From assembly GCA_910587755.1 (NCBI GenBank), contig CAJUNZ010000017.1, positions 1 to 40,034 on the forward strand: DNA of 40,034 nucleotides. Direction: 5' to 3'. Under the pieces are notes generated by a model. The model was not told the origin of the DNA. It did no database searches and saw nothing but the letters and a program-made list of their open reading frames with translations. Below, in pieces: positions 24,179-30,575 of the stretch. Position numbers and translations under genes: made by a program. This DNA comes from an uncultured Acetatifactor sp. GTDB taxonomy: Bacteria; Bacillota; Clostridia; Lachnospirales; Lachnospiraceae. Position 1 is the stretch's first letter; each line of letters starts with the position of its first letter.

Positions 24179-25207
24179 TCAGGCAGATTCTGCAATTTCA
24201 TAAATCAGCCTTTCAGAGTCAGCCCATCCAAGGCAGGGGTCTGTGATGGACTTGCCATAGATGCCGCCGCCCACTTTCTGGCAGCCCTCTTCAATATAGC
24301 TTTCCACCATGACACCTTTTACCAGGCGATGAATGTCGGGGTTCAGTCTGCGGCTGTGTAATACTTCCTTGACAATGCGGACCTGCTGCAGGTACTGCTT
24401 GCCGGAATTGGAGTGGTTGGCGTCAATGACACAGGCAGGGTTCAGCAGGTTTTCTTTTTGATACATTTCCAGGAGCAGGTTCAGATCCTCGTAGTGGTAG
24501 TTGGGCAGGCTGTTGCCGTGTTTGTTGACGGCGCCCCGCAGGACAGCGTGGGCCAGGCTGTTCCCGGAGGTGGTCACTTCCCATCCTCTGTAGGTGAAGG
24601 AATGGGGGTGCTGTGCGGCGTAGATGGAGTTCAGCATTACGGACAGGGTGCCGCTGGTAGGGTTTTTCATGCCTGCGGGAACGTCAAAGCCGCTGACGGT
24701 AAGGCGGTGCTGCTGGTCTTCCACAGAGCGCGCACCGATGGCCACATAGGAGAGAATATCTGAGACATAGCCCCAGTTCTCAGGGTAGAGCATTTCGTCC
24801 GCCGCCGTCAGGCCGCTTTCCTGGATGGCCCGTATGTGCATTTTACGCATGGCGGTAAGTCCTGCCTGGAAATCCGGTTTTTCCTCCGGGTTTGGCTGGT
24901 GGACGATACCTTTATAACCTTCCCCTGTGGTGCGGGGTTTATTGGTGTAGATCCTGGGGATCAAGATAAGGCGATCTTTGACTTTTTCATTTACCTGGGC
25001 CAGACGGTTCACATAGTCACACACGGCCTCTTCATTGTCCGCAGAGCAGGGGCCGATGATAACCAGGAATCTGCTGTCTTTTCCGGTGAACACGTCCCTG
25101 ATCTGGGCGTCCCGCTCTTTTTTCAGCTGTGCCAGGGCCTGGGGGATGGGGTATTCCTTTGCGATATCTTCCGGCGTGGGAAGTTTTCTTACAAATTCAA
25201 AACTCAT
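24179..25207 (-). CDS. aroF: 3-deoxy-7-phosphoheptulonate synthase (DAHP synthase, AroG/AroF type)
   Basis: 342 residues from the ATG at 25207, which follows AGAAGGA at good spacing; a 43-residue longer frame is not conserved. It condenses phosphoenolpyruvate and erythrose 4-phosphate, the first step of the shikimate pathway. Type I alpha motifs: VIIGPCSADN, RIYTNKPRTTGEGYKG, IGARSVEDQQHR, DANHSNSGK, and the C-terminal SITDPCLGWADSERLI. Enzymes of this subtype are usually feedback-inhibited by an aromatic amino acid; which one cannot be told here. Stands alone, with its own promoter and a shared terminator. Confidence 0.95.
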   Translation of the reverse strand: MSFEFVRKLPTPEDIAKEYPIPQALAQLKKERDAQIRDVFTGKDSRFLVIIGPCSADNEEAVCDYVNRLAQVNEKVKDRLILIPRIYTNKPRTTGEGYKGIVHQPNPEEKPDFQAGLTAMRKMHIRAIQESGLTAADEMLYPENWGYVSDILSYVAIGARSVEDQQHRLTVSGFDVPAGMKNPTSGTLSVMLNSIYAAQHPHSFTYRGWEVTTSGNSLAHAVLRGAVNKHGNSLPNYHYEDLNLLLEMYQKENLLNPACVIDANHSNSGKQYLQQVRIVKEVLHSRRLNPDIHRLVKGVMVESYIEEGCQKVGGGIYGKSITDPCLGWADSERLIYEIAESA

Positions 25208-25283
25208 AATGATTTCCTTCTTGAAATTCCTTTCTCTATATTGTGCTGTCTTAAGGGGTATTTTTTTCAGCCTGTTCCCTGCT

Positions 25284-25312
25284 ATTATAATATAGGAAGG
25301 CGCTTCCTGCAA
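25284..25312 (-). promoter_or_regulatory. DAHP synthase promoter
   Basis: On the minus strand TTGCAG (25312-25307), 17-bp spacer, perfect TATAAT (25289-25284). The leader is about 70 nt, with no riboswitch or T-box recognised. Confidence 0.75.
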
Positions 25313-25436
25313 GAGATTTAGGTTTGATGAAAACAAGTCGGAAAATTTCTGACAATCTAAAGATGCTTTTAGGATGAGGAAATTATCGGCAAAGTCAGAT
25401 ATAATAAGAGGCAGGAGTTATGAGGGGGTTCGTATT

Positions 25437-25937
25437 GTGGATGGGATGGCGGAACAAAAGATGGGAACTTCTGAGGCGTTTTCGGAAATTTATAAAAGAT
25501 ATTATCAGGAAATATACAGGTATGTGTATCACAGGGTGCAGAACACATATGTGGCAGAGGATATTGTACAGGAGACATTCTATACGGCTCTTACCAAGGG
25601 CAATGATTTTCTGACCCATCCCTATCCAGGCCGGTGGCTTCTTTGTACTGCCCACAATAAGATCCGGGAATTTTCCAGGAGGATGAGGCATTGGGCATCG
25701 TTGTCCCTGGAGCAGGATGACCTGGAACTTTCGGATGAGGAGAGGGGATATGAGACAAAGGAGCTGGAATTGACGGCGGCAGCGGCACTGAGCAGGGAGG
25801 AATGGAAGCTGCTGTGCAGCTATTATCTGGTGGGCGTTCCGGTTTCGGAACTTGCGCAGGATTATGGGATAACGCCGGAGAATCTGCGGGTGAGGCTGAC
25901 GCGGTTGAAGAAAAAACTGCGGAGCTGGATGGAATAG
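25437..25937 (+). CDS. ECF-like sigma-70 family RNA polymerase sigma factor
   Basis: About 167 residues from GTG 25437, preceded by GAGGGGG at good spacing. ATG 25446 is an alternative, and ATG 25374 is unlikely because a TATAAT (25400-25405) lies inside it. Region 2 is visible (FSEIYKRYYQEIYRYVYHRV, then AEDIVQETFYTAL), and region 4 has the helix-turn-helix VPVSELAQDYGITPENLRVRL. Such factors redirect RNA polymerase to stress or envelope promoters and are held by a co-encoded membrane anti-sigma factor. The next gene, 94 bp on, fits that role. Confidence 0.85.
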   Translation: MDGMAEQKMGTSEAFSEIYKRYYQEIYRYVYHRVQNTYVAEDIVQETFYTALTKGNDFLTHPYPGRWLLCTAHNKIREFSRRMRHWASLSLEQDDLELSDEERGYETKELELTAAAALSREEWKLLCSYYLVGVPVSELAQDYGITPENLRVRLTRLKKKLRSWME

Positions 25938-26031
25938 TGGGCGCGGCGGGGAGCGCAATGGCTGCAGGAAAAGCGAATGCAGAGAGTATGAGATTCATAA
26001 GAAAAGTTCAGGGCAGGAAGGAAGTAGCAAC

Positions 26032-27066
26032 ATGGAAGAGGGTAAGGGAAAGCGCGGGGAGGTACTGGCGGCAGAGCTGAAGGAGAACCTGGACCGGTAT
26101 ATTTTGGAGACACCTCAGGAGGAGTATGATGAAAAAGTGGTGGAGTCCATGCTTTATCTACTGGATAATCTGGAGCCTCTGGATATGGGGCAGGTGCCGG
26201 ATGCGGAGAGGGCCTGGGAGAGATTCCAGAGGAGTTATCTTATCGGAGGTGCTGGTGAGGATTCGACGGAGAGTTGTCTTATAAGTGGTGCTGGTGAGGA
26301 TTTGACGAAAAAACATTTTAAAAGTGACGGTGATACAGAGTCAGGTATGAGCAGATTTTCGGAAAGATTTCAGGTGCTGCATGGACATGGGAACAGTGGA
26401 CCAACTGCAAAAAAGCGCAGGGAAGGCAGGAAGAGCAGGCGAGGGTGGACGGAAGGTTTTCTGACATACCCTGGGGCCGTGGCTGCTGCTTTTCTTGTAC
26501 TGGTTGCTGCTTGTTATGGTACGACCCGGGCAGCGGCCGGTGCTGAGGGATTTTTTCACTGGCTCAGGCGGGATGCTAAGGGGAACCAGGCGGTGGTTTC
26601 GCCGGAAAATCTGGACAGTGCCACGGAAGTCTGGAATGGTCAGTGTTATTCCAGGGAGGGCGTACCGGAGTGGGGACAGGAATGGCTGCGGCTGCAGGAT
26701 GGGATAGACATGCCGGAAAAATACCAGTGGCAGCGGTTTGAGATTAGCCAAAGCGGCAGTCTTCGGAGTTTGTGCGGATGTTTTCTGGACCGAGAGGAAG
26801 AGCAGGAGGTATTGATTGGAGTCCTGATTTTTTATGATAAAATATCATATAACAGTGAGGAGTTTATCGGTTATTCTTATGTGGGGAAGCTTGGGGAGGA
26901 GGAAAATCTGGATCTTTACAGCAGAATTGAGGAGGACGGTGAAGTTTTTTATGCGGTTTCCTTTGTGGAAGGAAGCTGTCAGTATTTTGTCAGGGGATCC
27001 GGAGATCTGACCAAACTGCAGGAGCTGGCAGAACTATATTATGAATGCGTGAGGAACGGTAGTTAA
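26032..27066 (+). CDS. Putative anti-sigma factor, single-pass membrane protein (DUF4367-like C-terminus)
   Basis: 344 residues. The N-terminal cytosolic part (about 1-145) starts with a charged helical region suited to binding the upstream sigma factor. One transmembrane helix covers about 146-170 (YPGAVAAAFLVLVAACYG). The outer part ends with a stretch like DUF4367 (EDGEVFYAVSFVEGSCQYFV, then GDLTKLQELAELYYE), a domain common in Clostridial anti-sigma proteins. A 13-residue block in the cytosolic linker is duplicated by a 39-bp repeat. The stop codon lies inside a transposase remnant, so the last few residues may derive from that junction. Assignment rests on position and layout. Confidence 0.65.
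   Translation: MEEGKGKRGEVLAAELKENLDRYILETPQEEYDEKVVESMLYLLDNLEPLDMGQVPDAERAWERFQRSYLIGGAGEDSTESCLISGAGEDLTKKHFKSDGDTESGMSRFSERFQVLHGHGNSGPTAKKRREGRKSRRGWTEGFLTYPGAVAAAFLVLVAACYGTTRAAAGAEGFFHWLRRDAKGNQAVVSPENLDSATEVWNGQCYSREGVPEWGQEWLRLQDGIDMPEKYQWQRFEISQSGSLRSLCGCFLDREEEQEVLIGVLIFYDKISYNSEEFIGYSYVGKLGEEENLDLYSRIEEDGEVFYAVSFVEGSCQYFVRGSGDLTKLQELAELYYECVRNGS
26239..26316 (+). repeat. 39-bp in-frame duplication in the anti-sigma-like gene
   Basis: Units 26239-26277 and 26278-26316 share a 15-bp identical core (GGTGCTGGTGAGGAT) in register and encode LIGGAGEDSTESC / LISGAGEDLTKKH. Confidence 0.7.
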
Positions 27067-27160
27067 ACCTGCGGAAGTCCTCCTTCTCCTTGATGTCACC
27101 AAAGTGCCCCTCGGACTGGATGGAGCGGATCTGGCGGTTCAGGACCCTTTTCGCTGAACA
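27053..27160 (-). pseudogene. IS1182-family transposase remnant (C-terminal fragment)
   Basis: The minus strand in one open frame reads CSAKRVLNRQIRSIQSEG and continues HFGDIKEKEDFRRFNYRS. This resembles the conserved C-terminal block of IS1182-type DDE transposases (RSIQ.EG.FG.IKE...FRRF). Only about 36 codons of similarity remain, and no start or terminal repeats were found. Its last 14 bp overlap the end of the putative anti-sigma gene, placing the junction there. Confidence 0.55.
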
Positions 27161-27189
27161 TATCAGGGGGATTGTATACGAATATATGC

Positions 27190-27340
27190 CAGGGCAAACG
27201 CATGAATATATAAAATGTGAACAAAATGCTTCTTATCCGTTATAATGGAAATAAAAACAGAGATGGGAGCATGGAGCAGTTATTAGAATGGATGGAGATT
27301 ATCCAGGATGTCAGGCAGTACAGAAAAGTTGACATTAATT
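27190..27340 (+). pseudogene. Possible ISAs1-type left end and transposase N-terminus
   Basis: CAGGGCAAACG at 27190 resembles an ISAs1-type terminal repeat start. TATAAT (27239-27244) and ATG 27271 follow. The peptide MEQLLEWMEIIQDVRQYRKV looks like the start of ISAs1-family transposases (LLxWMExIxDxRQxxKV), then similarity stops. No right end was found. Low-confidence reading of a decayed element. Apart from this, 27161-27460 holds only the hairpin at 27342. Confidence 0.3.
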
Positions 27341-27341
27341 T

Positions 27342-27385
27342 CAGAGGAGGGGCAGTGACCTGCACACGCCACCGGCCCTCCTCTG
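27342..27385. terminator. GC-rich hairpin, terminator-like
   Basis: CAGAGGAGGG (27342-27351) pairs perfectly over 10 bp with CCCTCCTCTG (27376-27385), and ATTTTATT follows on the plus strand. On the minus strand it lies about 75 bp past the KTSC gene and may end that two-gene unit. Confidence 0.45.
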
Positions 27386-27461
27386 ATTTTATTGGACTAT
27401 CTATTTCCCGACAGCCCCTTCTGAAAAAACAGCCCTGTGTGAGGCATCGGGCCAGATGGTT

Positions 27462-27767
27462 TTAACCCTGCTCAGAGCAGGGGACCCTGTCAGGAATTCT
27501 CCGTTCCGGGTATCGTCCGCAGATCTGCCTGCGATAATAGACATCCGGATGGTGGTCTTTTCTGAAATTATACCACACATCCTCCGGCACATCTACATAC
27601 TGCAGCACCTGTCCGCCTTTCCGAAGCCTCACCTCCAGGAGAGCACACTGGGGGTTATAGCCAATGCCTTCAATGACCCCACTGTATACACTGATATAAT
27701 AAAGTGCTTTATCCTGCGTCAACACCTGCATGTTTTTTTCCCAATCCCTCAATTTTTGTATCTTCAT
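27462..27767 (-). CDS. KTSC domain-containing small protein
   Basis: 101 residues, preceded by GAGG. Residues about 25-92 match the KTSC domain pattern: SGVIEGIGYNPQCALLEVR, GGQVLQYVDVPEDVWYNF, then YRRQICGRYPERR. KTSC domains are small and occur alone or at the ends of phage or nucleic-acid-associated proteins; the biochemical role is unknown. Here it lies 18 bp downstream of a secreted protein gene on the same strand and is probably co-transcribed with it. Confidence 0.7.
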   Translation of the reverse strand: MKIQKLRDWEKNMQVLTQDKALYYISVYSGVIEGIGYNPQCALLEVRLRKGGQVLQYVDVPEDVWYNFRKDHHPDVYYRRQICGRYPERRIPDRVPCSEQG

Positions 27768-27785
27768 GTATTTTTCCTCATTTCA

Positions 27786-28406
27786 TCAGTATGTAAAAAC
27801 AAACTCCCCGCTGTCATGTTCGCCCTCTGTATACCCGTTCACATCCCCATAATGTACACAGAGGATGCGGTAGGTGGCACCTTTTTCGGCGTTGGCGTAC
27901 AAGATATTGACAGAAGTAGTGGCGCAGTCATAAGATTCACCGCCGCTGGAAGTAGCCACGGTACTCCAAAGCCCCAGCCAGTTCTTTTTCTGGATTTTTA
28001 CATCCTTGATTCCAAGTACGGAAGCCGTTCCCACGGTCCCGGTAAATATGCCTATATGCATTCCTTCGTCGTCCCCACTGACGTTGATAATGCACTGGGT
28101 CAGCATGGTGCGGAAGATCTTTCCGGGCCACTCCATATCCTTTGCCACCCTGGATACCAGGTTTTCCGGCGTATTAGCCTCATCTGGCGCAGTCCTGCCC
28201 GTCCAAATTTCAGCTGCCACAGTGTTGCCCTTCGGTGTATTCCGGATTTTTGCTGCGCCTCTGTCCTCCGGCGCATTTACAGCTGCTGCCATGCCGCTTT
28301 CTGCCGCAAATGCCGTCATTTCCTGGCTTCCCGCCAGCAGAACCACCATTGCCACACTCAAAATTTTCGATGACATGCTTTTTCTTTTTTTCAATTTTTT
28401 TCTCAT
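27786..28406 (-). CDS. Secreted protein of unknown function
   Basis: 206 residues from the ATG at 28406, which follows AAGGAG at ideal spacing; the frame is open upstream to 28454. A clear signal peptide is present: basic start RKKLKKRK, hydrophobic core SVAMVVLLAGS, probable cleavage after AFA. The mature part of about 175 residues has no recognised domain. The second half looks beta-rich (MHIGIFTGTVGTASVLGIK, ATYRILCVHYGDVNGYTEG). No cell-wall sorting signal is seen. The KTSC gene follows by 18 bp. Confidence 0.7.
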   Translation of the reverse strand: MRKKLKKRKSMSSKILSVAMVVLLAGSQEMTAFAAESGMAAAVNAPEDRGAAKIRNTPKGNTVAAEIWTGRTAPDEANTPENLVSRVAKDMEWPGKIFRTMLTQCIINVSGDDEGMHIGIFTGTVGTASVLGIKDVKIQKKNWLGLWSTVATSSGGESYDCATTSVNILYANAEKGATYRILCVHYGDVNGYTEGEHDSGEFVFTY

Positions 28407-28639
28407 ATGGCTTCTCCTTGGTTGTTTTGAAGGATTCACCTGTTCTCCTTTCATTAAACTGGTTTTAATTTACCCTTCTACATATATATGACGCGAAAGA
28501 ACAAAATATTACATTCTTTTTATTCTATTTTTAAAAAAGTGGTTTGGGTTAAAGCAGTTTCTCCCGCAGTCGGTGAATATGGTCGTGTCAGAAAGCAATT
28601 TTCAATTATGCTCCAGAGTTGCAGAGGTTTCTCCTGTTG

Positions 28640-28668
28640 TTGACGGTGCATTCCAGACGTGTTATTCT
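28640..28668 (+). promoter_or_regulatory. Promoter of the aromatic-acid-exporter-like gene
   Basis: TTGACG (28640-28645), 17-bp spacer, TATTCT (28663-28668). The rest of the gap 28407-28762 is AT-rich with no gene seen. Confidence 0.55.
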
Positions 28669-28762
28669 GGAATAAGAAAATTTTTGCAAGGTACCTGCGC
28701 TGTCTGTCATAATTTTCGTATAGGAAATGCAGAAAAAAACATAGAATGGGAGGACACATGTG

Positions 28763-29449
28763 ATGGGGGCTGACACAGGAGAAAAGTTATGTCGGGGGAC
28801 GGATATGAGACAGGAGAAGAGCACAGAGTCAGGGATGGATATGGGGCAGGAGAAGTGTACAGAGTCAGGGATGGATATGAGTCAGGAGAAGAGCACAGGG
28901 CCGGGGACGGAGGGACACAGTCCGGTACATGCGCCGATTCCCGGCCTGGGTCTGAGAAGCATAAAGACAGCTCTGGCAGCTCTGCTCACGGCACTGCTCT
29001 ATGGTTTTTTGCCCGACAGCAATCCCACCTTTGCCTGCATTGGGGCGATCTTTGGCATGGGAGCAGATATGGAGGAATCCCGGCGCAGCGGGGGAAATCG
29101 TTTCTTTGGAACCATTATCGGCGGTTTTATCGGACTGGGGCTGTATTGGCTGGAGCATTTGGTCTATCCGGAGGGGAACTACTGGTTACGGCTTCCCATG
29201 GTTTTTCTGGGGACTATCATATTAATCTCTCTGTGCGTGCTGTTTCGGTGGCCAGGGGGCGTACAGCCAGGAGGTGTGGTGCTGTGCATTATTCTGTTTA
29301 ATACGCCGGCTCATCATATTGACTATGCAATCCATCGCATGATTGACACAGGCGTGGGTGTGGCGGTAGCCCTTCTGGTAAACTACCTTCTACCCAGGAG
29401 ACGGCTGGAGCACTGGTTCCGCCTGGAGACGGAGGGAAAAGGGAAATGA
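28763..29449 (+). CDS. Aromatic acid exporter-like membrane protein (ArAE_1/FUSC type)
   Basis: 228 residues from ATG 28763, preceded by GGGAGG. After a cytosolic N-terminus built from 12-residue repeats comes a membrane domain (about 60-210). It begins LRSIKTALAALLTALLYG and carries the GNRFFGTIIGGFIGLGLYW segment typical of ArAE_1 (DUF939) and FUSC proteins. The family is linked to efflux of aromatic acids and other small molecules. It is shorter than full FUSC proteins, having only the N-terminal membrane half. Function inferred from fold only. Confidence 0.7.
   Translation: MGADTGEKLCRGTDMRQEKSTESGMDMGQEKCTESGMDMSQEKSTGPGTEGHSPVHAPIPGLGLRSIKTALAALLTALLYGFLPDSNPTFACIGAIFGMGADMEESRRSGGNRFFGTIIGGFIGLGLYWLEHLVYPEGNYWLRLPMVFLGTIILISLCVLFRWPGGVQPGGVVLCIILFNTPAHHIDYAIHRMIDTGVGVAVALLVNYLLPRRRLEHWFRLETEGKGK
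28771..28908 (+). repeat. 36-bp tandem repeat at the start of the exporter-like gene
   Basis: Three units of exactly 36 bp (28801-28836, 28837-28872, 28873-28908) plus a diverged partial copy before them (28771-28800). They encode MDMGQEKCTESG-type 12-residue blocks. More than one frame is open across the array. Confidence 0.85.
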
Positions 29450-29472
29450 TGTATGGGGCCTGAAATCGTATG

Positions 29473-29504
29473 AAGAAAGGAGTTGATGTCAGCTCCTTTC
29501 TTTG
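29473..29504 (+). terminator. Terminator after the exporter-like gene
   Basis: AAGAAAGGAG (29473-29482) and CTCCTTTCTT (29493-29502) form a perfect 10-bp stem; the T-run is short. A second hairpin (29662-29671 with 29686-29695, ATCCCCGGAC/GTTCGGGGAT) lies just before the SRAP stop codon. The stretch 29505-29660 holds nothing I recognise. Confidence 0.6.
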
Positions 29505-29727
29505 ATCTCATGGAAAATGTAGAATTATGTCGAAATGGGTGGTACAATAATTTTCGTTGTCCAACCGATACCCGACAATGGGAGGAGGGGTATACCAGAC
29601 AGGCACGACAGGGACAATGAATAGCCAAGTGGGCGCTTTGCCGCTATAAAAGAAAAGAAGTATCCCCGGACTGTGTTGCACCACGGTTCGGGGATTTCAT
29701 TCTTGCCTGTATGGACTTGTAACCTGA

Positions 29728-30321
29728 TTAAAAGAAGCTCAGCTGTTCATACTCTGTGTTTCGTTCCAGCAGGGGAGGGAGCTGCCTCAGGAGAGATTCT
29801 GTCCGGCCTGACTCCAGAATCCAGTCTGTCACCTGATTTTTCTCCAGAATCAGAGGCATGCGGTCATGGACGGGGAGCATGGAAGCGTTTGCCCCGGTGG
29901 TGAGAATGACAAAATGTTCGCCGTCTCCGTACTGTCTGCAGCATCCGGCCAGAAAAAGGAGTTTCCTCTGTTTTTCACGAAAAGTATATTTGACTTTGTC
30001 TCGGTTCCATTCATAAAAACCCTCCGCGGGGACGGCAATGCGTCTGTGGCGTATGCCCTCACGGAAGAGAGATTTTTCCAGAACAGATTCACATCTGGCA
30101 TTGAAAACGAGCTCTTTTTTCCTGTCAGAAGACAGGGGAAACCCCCATTTTAGCCAGGCACAGTCCAGCTTTCCCTGAGCGGCCAAAAGAACAGGGGCGT
30201 TATCTGAAGGATGGATATCTGTTCTGTGGATCTGCTTCAGGGCCAGGATAGAGTTTACCAGTCCTGTCAGTTTTTCCAATTCATCTGCAGTATCATTGCT
30301 GATATAATATCGTCCGCACAT
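29728..30321 (-). CDS. SRAP family protein (YedK/HMCES), abasic-site sensor
   Basis: 197 residues beginning MCGRYYIS, where Cys2 becomes the N-terminal nucleophile after methionine removal. YedK/HMCES proteins form a covalent bond with abasic sites in single-stranded DNA and protect them. Family motifs present: WGFPLS, NARCESV, the catalytic glutamate in VPAEGFYEW, and the histidine in PVHDRMPLIL. The ATG follows GAAAGGA. No LexA box was found upstream. A slightly short member. Confidence 0.93.
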   Translation of the reverse strand: MCGRYYISNDTADELEKLTGLVNSILALKQIHRTDIHPSDNAPVLLAAQGKLDCAWLKWGFPLSSDRKKELVFNARCESVLEKSLFREGIRHRRIAVPAEGFYEWNRDKVKYTFREKQRKLLFLAGCCRQYGDGEHFVILTTGANASMLPVHDRMPLILEKNQVTDWILESGRTESLLRQLPPLLERNTEYEQLSFF

Positions 30322-30575
30322 ACAGTTCCTTTCTGTGTTTGGGAGCCAGAGCCAGTGATTTTCCAGGTTAGCCAGGAGGTTTTTGGGTATATCGTAACCT
30401 GATTTTCCGGGTATTATTCAATCGTATAATTGTTGCTGCTTTTTGATTTTCTCTGGGAAAAGCAGTTGTGGTGGCCGGAGATAGTAGCTGGACTTTGTAG
30501 ACAGACTAAAACAGAATGGGAATAATCAGATTTATAAATTAAAATCCAGGGACGGCATTGCCGCCCCTGTTGTAC
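30322..30575. other. Intergenic region with the surface-protein terminator
   Basis: CAGGGACGGC (30547-30556) pairs with GCCGCCCCTG (30560-30569) around ATT, with one mismatch, and GGATTTTAATTT follows on the minus strand: a likely terminator for the large secreted protein. The remainder is AT-rich upstream sequence of the SRAP gene with no gene seen. Confidence 0.6.

Noticed and set aside
27456..28373. 305-codon plus-strand frame across the KTSC and secreted protein genes
   Set aside because: The minus-strand genes have Shine-Dalgarno sites, a signal peptide and a recognised domain; this frame has none.
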